Below are positions 7,148-11,492 of a stretch of DNA of 11,492 bases, in pieces. The notes beneath the pieces were generated by a model. That model was given only the letters and a program-made list of their open reading frames with translations. It was not told the origin of the DNA and did not search any database. The stretch's first letter is position 1, and every line of letters begins with the position of its first letter. The stretch lies in NCBI GenBank assembly GCA_905236735.1, contig CAJOOU010000020.1, positions 1 through 11,492 on the forward strand. The letters are read 5' to 3'. Both the position numbers and the translations under genes were made by a program. The stretch is from an uncultured Eubacterium sp. Lineage in GTDB: Bacteria > Bacillota > Clostridia > Lachnospirales > Lachnospiraceae.

Positions 7148-7756
7148 ATGGATATGATGCAAAATGACTATCTGATGAAACAGATAGACGAAATAAGAGA
7201 CAGAGCCAAGAGCCTTCAGGCCAAACTTATTTCAAAGGAAGAAGAGCTTTCGGAGCTGGAGATTATGGCGTCCGAGAAGGAGACAGAGGTCAAACAGCTT
7301 GAAGGCAGACTTGATGTGCAGAGAAAACAGGCAGGAGAAGTGGTTTCAAAGGCCAAGGAAGAGATGACAGCTTATGCGGTTCAAGTGGAAGAGAGTGTAA
7401 ACAGACTCCTTAAGGTCGTAGAAGAAACCGTAGAGACGATGAGGGCACAGTCGGAGTCAGGCAGCGAGGAACTTAAGAGTCAGCAGGAAGAATTAAATGC
7501 CCAGCTCTTAAGTCTCAAAGAAGACCTTTCGGACAAGACACACTCTGAATGTATAAAGGTATACCGCAATCTCCAAAGCAGCCTTGACGATTTGGAAAAG
7601 ACGGTGACCGAAAAGGAGCCAAGCAAAGAGACCATCAGGAAAATAAAGTCCCCTGCAGCAATGTGGGCTCTCATATTCGGCATTTTGAATTTCATTATGC
7701 TCGGCGGGTACATTATGTATGACATTGGAGCGCTTGCAAAACTTTTGGGTATGTAG
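7148..7756 (+). CDS. Coiled-coil protein with one C-terminal transmembrane helix
   Basis: No named family recognised. The 202-residue product has no N-terminal signal. Residues about 8-160 are almost entirely charged heptad-like sequence rich in Glu, Lys, Gln and Leu, as in an extended coiled coil. After a short basic stretch (about 160-168, IRKIKSPAA) a hydrophobic segment at about 171-193 forms a single membrane helix, leaving only about 9 residues beyond it. This is a tail-anchored layout: the rod would face the cytoplasm and the tail would sit in the membrane. AGAGGA at 7135-7140 supports the ATG at 7148; the Met residues at 3 and 4 are less well placed. It sits between the alarmone synthetase and the kinase-like gene, and its stop codon overlaps the ribosome binding site of the latter. 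A membrane-scaffold or sensor role is conceivable but unproven. Confidence 0.85.
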   Translation: MDMMQNDYLMKQIDEIRDRAKSLQAKLISKEEELSELEIMASEKETEVKQLEGRLDVQRKQAGEVVSKAKEEMTAYAVQVEESVNRLLKVVEETVETMRAQSESGSEELKSQQEELNAQLLSLKEDLSDKTHSECIKVYRNLQSSLDDLEKTVTEKEPSKETIRKIKSPAAMWALIFGILNFIMLGGYIMYDIGALAKLLGM

Positions 7757-7759
7757 GAG
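7755..7759 (+). promoter_or_regulatory. Ribosome binding site that fixes a TTG start
   Basis: AGGAG overlaps the TAG stop (7754-7756) of the coiled-coil gene and lies 6 bases before TTG at 7766. No ATG or GTG occurs before the conserved P-loop, so the TTG with this site is the only sensible start of the kinase-like gene. The overlap suggests coupled translation. Confidence 0.75.
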
Positions 7760-7765
7760 TCAAAG

Positions 7766-8281
7766 TTGGATAATAAAGATAAAAACATTGTTTTAATAGG
7801 TATGCCCGGCGTAGGAAAAAGTACGGCGGGCGTAGTTTTGGCAAAGGTAGCAGGATATCAGTTTATAGACGCAGACCTTTTAATACAAAAATCCGAGGGA
7901 AGAAAGCTTTCCGAGATTATAGAAAAAGAGGGTATAGACGGGTTTCTTGAGATAGAAAACAAGGTCAATGCATCCATAAGGGCAAAGCGTTCTGTCATAG
8001 CAACAGGCGGAAGCGCGGTCTATGGCGAAAAGGCTATGAAACATCTGAAGAATATAGGTACGGTTGTGTATCTTCATACATCCTACCGTATTTTGTCAAA
8101 CAGACTTAAGAATTTAAAGAGCAGAGGAGTAGTGCTGAGGGAAGGTCAGACACTGAGGTCACTTTACGATGAAAGAAAACCTCTGTATGAGAAATATGCC
8201 GACATCATTATTGAGCAGGACAAACTCGGTATAGAACAGACTGTGGCGGCTATCCTTGACAAGTTGGAGAATATGGCATAA
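7766..8281 (+). CDS. Shikimate-kinase-like P-loop kinase with atypical substrate residues
   Basis: A nucleoside-monophosphate-kinase-fold protein of 171 residues, the usual length of shikimate kinase (AroK/AroL, which makes shikimate 3-phosphate in the chorismate pathway). It has a Walker A loop GMPGVGKST (12-20), the metal-binding FIDAD (Asp35, Asp37), and the C-terminal DERKPLYEKYAD containing Arg137, all as in the family. Two substrate-site signatures are changed. The FRxxE motif, whose Arg binds the shikimate carboxylate, is FLEIE here (Leu61). The TGGG motif is TGGS (Ser83). It may therefore be a divergent paralogue acting on another small molecule, although automatic annotation would call it shikimate kinase. 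It begins with TTG behind AGGAG. It is the last gene of the alarmone-synthetase cluster; other aromatic pathway genes are not beside it. The fold is certain; the substrate is not. Confidence 0.85.
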   Translation: MDNKDKNIVLIGMPGVGKSTAGVVLAKVAGYQFIDADLLIQKSEGRKLSEIIEKEGIDGFLEIENKVNASIRAKRSVIATGGSAVYGEKAMKHLKNIGTVVYLHTSYRILSNRLKNLKSRGVVLREGQTLRSLYDERKPLYEKYADIIIEQDKLGIEQTVAAILDKLENMA

Positions 8282-8284
8282 AAT

Positions 8285-8323
8285 AAGCACTTATGTGGTG
8301 AAAATATTTACATTCTTGTGCTT
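8285..8323 (+). terminator. Possible weak terminator after the kinase-like gene
   Basis: AAGCAC (8285-8290) can pair with GTGCTT (8318-8323). An inner 4-bp helix (8293-8296 with 8310-8313) lies beyond an internal loop, and TTTT ends the element. The hairpin is imperfect and overlaps the murA promoter, so read-through into murA is plausible. Confidence 0.3.
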
Positions 8324-8335
8324 TTATGATAGAAT
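8307..8335 (+). promoter_or_regulatory. Sigma-A promoter of murA
   Basis: TTTACA (8307-8312, 5/6) and TAGAAT (8330-8335, 5/6) lie 17 bases apart. TG at 8327-8328 adds an extended -10 (TGATAGAAT). Transcription would begin near 8342, giving a leader of about 50 bases with GAGGTG (8382-8387) just before the murA ATG. The leader holds a short inverted repeat (8344-8349 with 8356-8361). Confidence 0.65.
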
Positions 8336-8391
8336 CATACCATATATAGTGGTTGCTATATTTGGGAGAGATTTGAAAACAGAGGTGTTAC

Positions 8392-9684
8392 ATGGAACAA
8401 TATGTGATAAGCGGTGGCATACCGCTTGTGGGGGAAGTAGAGATTGGAGGAGCTAAAAATGCAGCTCTGGCCATTATCGCAGCATCAATAATGACTGATG
8501 AAACTGTTGTTATTGACAATCTCCCGGATGTCAGAGACATCGGTGTACTTTTAAAGGCTATTGAGGAAATAGGTGCTCATGTAGAGCGCATAGACAGACA
8601 TACAGTAAAAATAAACGGTTCACTTATTAACTCAGTAAGGGTTGATTATGAATTTATCAGTAAAATCAGAGCATCATACTATCTTTTAGGTGCTCTTTTA
8701 GGGAAATATAAAAAGGCAGAAGTTGCCTTCCCGGGTGGATGCGATATCGGAAGCAGACCGATAGATTTACATCTCAAGGGATTCAGGGCACTCGGCGCAG
8801 ATGTGCAGATAGAGCACGGACTCATTCACGCACAGGCTGAGAGTCTTGCCGGCGGACATGTATATATGGATAAGGTGTCTGTCGGAGCTACTATAAATGT
8901 TCTTCTCGCGGCATCTATGTCAGAGGGTAAGACAATTATAGAAAATGCTGCAAAGGAGCCTCATGTGGTAGATGTGGCAAACTTCCTTAACAGTATGGGA
9001 GCCAACATTAAGGGCGCCGGTACAGATGTAATAAGAGTACAGGGCGTTGAAAAACTCCATAAAACAGAGTATTCGATTATACCCGATCAGATAGAGGCCG
9101 GAACATTTATGTTCGCGGCAGCAGCTACAAAGGGTGATGTTATGGTTAAAAATGTCATCCCCAAGCATCTCGAAGCTACCAGTGCGAAGCTGATAGAGAT
9201 GGGATGTGAAGTAGAGGAATTTGATGATGCGGTCAGAGTCGTGGCATCAAAACCACTTCGTTCTACTCAGGTCATGACACTTGCTTATCCCGGATATCCT
9301 ACGGATATGCAGCCGCAGATTACTACGGTGCTTGCTATTTCCGAAGGTACGAGTATAGTTACGGAAAGCATATTTGAGAATCGTTTCAGATATGTAGATG
9401 AACTCTCGAGAATGGGGGCAAGTATCAAGGTGGAAGGCAATACCGCCATAATAAACGGTGTGGAGAAATATACCGGAGCACGCGTTGCAGCACCTGACCT
9501 TAGAGCAGGGGCAGCTCTTGTAATAGCAGGTCTTGCCGCGGAAGGCATAACTGTGGTAGATGATATTTACTATGTTGAGAGAGGTTATGAGGATTTTGAG
9601 AAAAAACTCGCCGGACTCGGAGCGCATATAGAAAAGGTATCATCAGAAAAAGAGATAAAAAAGTTTACATTAAGGGTATCATAA
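8392..9684 (+). CDS. murA: UDP-N-acetylglucosamine 1-carboxyvinyltransferase (MurA)
   Basis: First committed enzyme of peptidoglycan precursor synthesis in the cytoplasm: it transfers enolpyruvate from phosphoenolpyruvate to UDP-GlcNAc. The 430 residues are a little longer than the usual ~420, through a C-terminal tail rich in Lys and Glu. Conserved residues are present: Lys22-Asn23 in IGGAKNAAL, KIRAS near 91-95, the fosfomycin-reactive Cys117 in FPGGCDIGSRPIDLH, Asp305 in YPTDMQPQ, and the RFRYVDEL and DLRAGAAL segments. A Cys rather than an Asp at 117 predicts fosfomycin sensitivity by the usual rule. Firmicutes often carry two paralogues, MurAA and MurAB/MurZ; which one this is cannot be decided here. 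The gene has its own promoter, and a strong hairpin terminator follows its stop. Confidence 0.96.
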   Translation: MEQYVISGGIPLVGEVEIGGAKNAALAIIAASIMTDETVVIDNLPDVRDIGVLLKAIEEIGAHVERIDRHTVKINGSLINSVRVDYEFISKIRASYYLLGALLGKYKKAEVAFPGGCDIGSRPIDLHLKGFRALGADVQIEHGLIHAQAESLAGGHVYMDKVSVGATINVLLAASMSEGKTIIENAAKEPHVVDVANFLNSMGANIKGAGTDVIRVQGVEKLHKTEYSIIPDQIEAGTFMFAAAATKGDVMVKNVIPKHLEATSAKLIEMGCEVEEFDDAVRVVASKPLRSTQVMTLAYPGYPTDMQPQITTVLAISEGTSIVTESIFENRFRYVDELSRMGASIKVEGNTAIINGVEKYTGARVAAPDLRAGAALVIAGLAAEGITVVDDIYYVERGYEDFEKKLAGLGAHIEKVSSEKEIKKFTLRVS

Positions 9685-9687
9685 ATT

Positions 9688-9713
9688 AAGACCGGAGATT
9701 TTGCTCCGGTCTT
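9688..9713. terminator. Bidirectional intrinsic terminator between murA and the HD-GYP gene
   Basis: A perfect 10-bp inverted repeat (9688-9697 with 9704-9713) closes a 6-base loop (ATTTTG). The core is GC-rich (ACCGGAG/CTCCGGT), with T-rich sequence on the right and A/T-rich sequence on the left, so it can terminate both converging transcripts. It begins 3 bases after the murA stop and ends 6 bases before the stop of the opposing gene. Confidence 0.88.
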
Positions 9714-9719
9714 TACAAT

Positions 9720-10958
9720 TTATTTAATTCCGGTTATGTAGAGTTCCGGTGTCTGTGAGAGGTCTATGAAGGTGTCATCTTCAAGCTGTATTACTGGATT
9801 AGAATAATTATTACGGTTGAGCATTACTATGCTGCCGCATCTGCCGTCGTTTAATATGATGGTGTTTTTCTGATATGCCGTGGCTATGTTTTCAAGGAAG
9901 GTGAAAAGATACCTGCCGTTAAACTGTGCCATTCCGGTCTTTTCGAGTTCGTGCATTACATCAAAAGGGCAGAGGGATTTGCGATGACTTCTGCCGGAAG
10001 TCATGGCTATATATACATCACATATGGCTGTGACCTGTGCAAAGGGATGTATTTCTTCCTGTATCCTGTGAAACGGATAGCCGCTGCCGTCGTTTCTCTC
10101 ATGGTGTTGCAGGATGGATTTCTTTACCCGGGGATCGATTTCGAGGTTTTTAACCATGTCAAATCCGGCCATAGTGTGTGAGCGGATGGTGTTAAATTCG
10201 TCATCGGTAAGTTCGCCCGGTTTGTTTAAGATAGCCGGGTCTATGGTAAGTTTGCCTATATCATGCAAAAGTCCGCATACAGCAAGGGTATTGCAGTCGG
10301 CATGGTCAAATCCGAGCCATTTGCCAAGGGCCTTGCATAAGAGGGCAGCATTAATGCCCTGGGCATAGATGGGGTCATTTAAATCTCTTATGATATTGAA
10401 CCACTCAAATAGAGAAAAAGAGCCGTTCTCCATATTGAAGGCGCCGTCTATAACGGAAGAAAACTCTGAGTCGCTGACATTTTCGCCATCCTTTATTCTT
10501 GAAAAAATATTTCTTGTGGCTTTGAGAGATGCTGAGTAACCGGCGAGAAGTTTTTTGTAGCCTTTTCTCTGCCTGAAATCATTTGTTTCTCTTTCGGGCA
10601 TTTTATGCAAGTGTGCTGTGGGGCTGCTTTTCAGCTGCTCCTTCATATCATTGTAGGTCTCCTGCTCAATATGAATTGCTTTGCCGGAATCAGACTTTGG
10701 CAGATATACATGATTGGTTGCCCGGTCAAATACAATTTCTGCAGACCCTGTGTCATCATCCAGCATGGCCGCCGGAGCATCCGGATATTCGTAGTCATCA
10801 TTTATGATAATTTCCCCGATACGATAGAATTTAAGGCGGTTTATCGCCTGTTCGTCTATGGTACGGTCTTCGCCGATAATAATTTTACCGCTCTGTGATA
10901 TAACATTGTATTTTACAACCATCCCGAATTTGAGATTGTTTATGGTTACGGTGCTCAT
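9720..10958 (-). CDS. HD-GYP-domain protein, putative cyclic-di-GMP phosphodiesterase with one altered metal ligand
   Basis: The 412-residue protein has no signal peptide or membrane helix. An N-terminal region (about 1-60, NLKFGMVVKYNV onwards) resembles the small beta domain that precedes many clostridial HD-GYP domains. A variable linker follows, then the HD-GYP domain from about 190 to 345. LLHDIGK gives His232-Asp233, IRSH gives His261, HHERNDGSGYP gives His285-His286 and the GYP signature at 293-295, and ICDVY gives Asp314. The first metal-binding His of the fold, normally in a Y-x-H-S context, is Gln200 here (IYAQGINAAL). The C-terminal part ends with a FIDLS-type beta segment seen in related proteins. 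HD-GYP proteins typically hydrolyse c-di-GMP to pGpG or GMP; with one ligand lost, activity is uncertain. The ATG at 10958 follows a GGGGGAAAGG ribosome binding site, behind a strong promoter and a structured leader. Confidence 0.92.
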   Translation of the reverse strand: MSTVTINNLKFGMVVKYNVISQSGKIIIGEDRTIDEQAINRLKFYRIGEIIINDDYEYPDAPAAMLDDDTGSAEIVFDRATNHVYLPKSDSGKAIHIEQETYNDMKEQLKSSPTAHLHKMPERETNDFRQRKGYKKLLAGYSASLKATRNIFSRIKDGENVSDSEFSSVIDGAFNMENGSFSLFEWFNIIRDLNDPIYAQGINAALLCKALGKWLGFDHADCNTLAVCGLLHDIGKLTIDPAILNKPGELTDDEFNTIRSHTMAGFDMVKNLEIDPRVKKSILQHHERNDGSGYPFHRIQEEIHPFAQVTAICDVYIAMTSGRSHRKSLCPFDVMHELEKTGMAQFNGRYLFTFLENIATAYQKNTIILNDGRCGSIVMLNRNNYSNPVIQLEDDTFIDLSQTPELYITGIK

Positions 10959-10991
10959 ACCTTTCCCCCGGTTTAAGTATCCTCGTTTGCC

Positions 10992-11025
10992 TGAAAGTTT
11001 ATCTCAGCCTGATAAACCCCTTTCA
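10992..11025 (-). promoter_or_regulatory. Hairpin in the leader of the HD-GYP gene
   Basis: A perfect 7-bp helix (GTTTATC 10997-11003 with GATAAAC 11011-11017, 7-base loop) is extended by 5 more pairs (10992-10996 with 11021-11025) across a 3-base bulge. It fills most of the ~75-base leader between the promoter and the ribosome binding site. CAGGC, read on the minus strand, occurs three times across it at 18-20 base intervals. It matches no riboswitch class I know. Confidence 0.5.
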
Positions 11026-11040
11026 AGCCTGTACAATTAA

Positions 11041-11069
11041 AGTATAAAAAAGCGTAGCGCGTAAGTCAA
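11041..11069 (-). promoter_or_regulatory. Sigma-A promoter of the HD-GYP gene
   Basis: On the minus strand, TTGACT (11069-11064, 5/6) and TATACT (11046-11041, 5/6) are separated by exactly 17 bases. The expected start is near 11034, giving a leader of about 75 bases. The spacer contains a repeated GCGTA (11052-11056 and 11059-11063 on the + strand), which might serve as a regulator site. Confidence 0.75.
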
Positions 11070-11101
11070 GAATAAGTTTACATAAAGGTAAAATTTCAAT
11101 T

Positions 11102-11326
11102 TTGAGTAGTGATTTGGGAGGACATGAAAATTGCACATTGACTGCTTTATATAATATAATGGTTTATTATAGGACAAGCTATTCCAAAATACCGACTACG
11201 CAGTCTAAATTGTACAATGTAATAAAAGATCAAGCCACAAAATTGGGATATGATTATGACACAAATACCGGCTTGTCCGTTACTAAAAATGATAACTTTG
11301 TTACCAATATCACCACACCGTCATAG
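11102..11326 (+). pseudogene. Probable truncated remnant of a secreted C39-like cysteine peptidase-family protein
   Basis: From about 11111 the frame reads DLGGHENCTLTALYN, then MVYYRTSYSKIP and SVTKNDNFVTN. From memory this resembles the Cys-containing segment of secreted C39/papain-like proteins common in gut Clostridia. Here it stops at 11326, before the part that would carry the active-site His. Upstream in-frame codons (open from 11048) show no signal peptide, and the possible TTG start at 11102 has only a distant AAAGG. Both ends therefore seem lost. An alternative is a genuine 74-residue protein. The stretch is visibly more AT-rich (about one third GC by eye) than the genes to its left. 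The stop overlaps the AGGAGG of the next gene, suggesting that the intact ancestor was translationally coupled to it. The family call is tentative. Confidence 0.45.
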
Positions 11327-11336
11327 GAGGGATTAA

Positions 11337-11492
11337 ATGAATTTTTTGACAGTTTATTTGCTTGTATCACTGTTTTGCGTCGTTTTTGCGATACTACTTG
11401 ATCTTAGGAAAAAGTTTTTTCCTGCATTTACATTGTTAACACTTGGAGTGATACTGATTATCCCTGCTTTTTTACTTGCGAGGACATCAATG
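11337..11492 (+). CDS. Unrecognised membrane protein, N-terminal part (cut by window end)
   Basis: Fifty-two codons are visible, open to the right edge. AGGAGG (11325-11330) lies 6 bases before the ATG, a near-ideal ribosome binding site. The peptide begins with a hydrophobic helix (about residues 3-21, VYLLVSLFCVVFAILL). A short charged turn DLRKK follows, then a second hydrophobic stretch (about 28-47). It looks like the start of a small multi-pass membrane protein. No family is recognised. It follows the peptidase-like remnant directly and is equally AT-rich, so the two may belong to one acquired or decaying accessory operon. Confidence 0.6.
   Translation, partial: MNFLTVYLLVSLFCVVFAILLDLRKKFFPAFTLLTLGVILIIPAFLLARTSM

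Noticed and set aside
8256..8456. 66-codon frame spanning the murA promoter and start
   Set aside because: It overlaps the end of the kinase-like gene and the conserved murA N-terminus in another frame, with no ribosome binding site.
10959..11034. c-di-GMP riboswitch in the HD-GYP leader
   Set aside because: The leader is too short and lacks the conserved core sequences of the GEMM-I and GEMM-II classes as I know them.
11124..11141. Five-codon ORF behind GGGAGG inside the peptidase-like remnant
   Set aside because: The GGGAGG encodes glycines of the remnant frame; the tiny ORF is most likely chance.
1..11492. tRNA, rRNA, CRISPR arrays, insertion sequences, phage or attachment sites
   Set aside because: No cloverleaf, regularly spaced repeat array, transposase, integrase or terminal inverted repeat was seen on either strand.

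Overview
The window looks like chromosomal housekeeping DNA from a low-to-moderate GC Gram-positive bacterium of the class Clostridia, most likely a Lachnospiraceae relative. The reasons are strong AGGAGG-type ribosome binding sites, sigma-A promoters with extended -10 elements, tightly packed co-oriented genes, the dnaE-pfkA gene order, a RelQ-type small alarmone synthetase, and the protein sequence style of the HD-GYP and MurA genes. The taxon is an inference from sequence character, not a database result.

Layout from left to right: the 3' part of an MgtC/SapB-family membrane protein gene (+) converges through a shared hairpin terminator (462-489) on a small 2[4Fe-4S] ferredoxin gene (-). 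The 232-base region 665-896 carries divergent promoters for the ferredoxin and for dnaE, plus a G-rich tract. A long + strand block follows: dnaE (replicative polymerase alpha subunit), pfkA (6-phosphofructokinase), a TrmH/SpoU-family RNA methyltransferase, an unrecognised 91-residue acidic protein, a RelQ-like (p)ppGpp synthetase with its own embedded promoter, a coiled-coil protein with one C-terminal membrane helix, and a shikimate-kinase-like P-loop enzyme. murA follows with its own promoter. It converges through a second hairpin terminator (9688-9713) on a minus-strand HD-GYP-domain gene with a strong promoter and a structured leader. The last ~400 bases are AT-rich. They hold what looks like a truncated remnant of a C39-like cysteine peptidase and the first 52 codons of an unrecognised membrane protein cut by the window end.

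The main block combines DNA replication, glycolysis, RNA modification and alarmone synthesis. The part least explained by known biology is the stretch 6182-8281: an unknown small protein, an alarmone synthetase, a tail-anchored-type coiled-coil protein and a kinase homologue lacking two signature shikimate-kinase residues. No terminator is visible inside it. No tRNA, rRNA, CRISPR array, insertion sequence or phage gene was seen.
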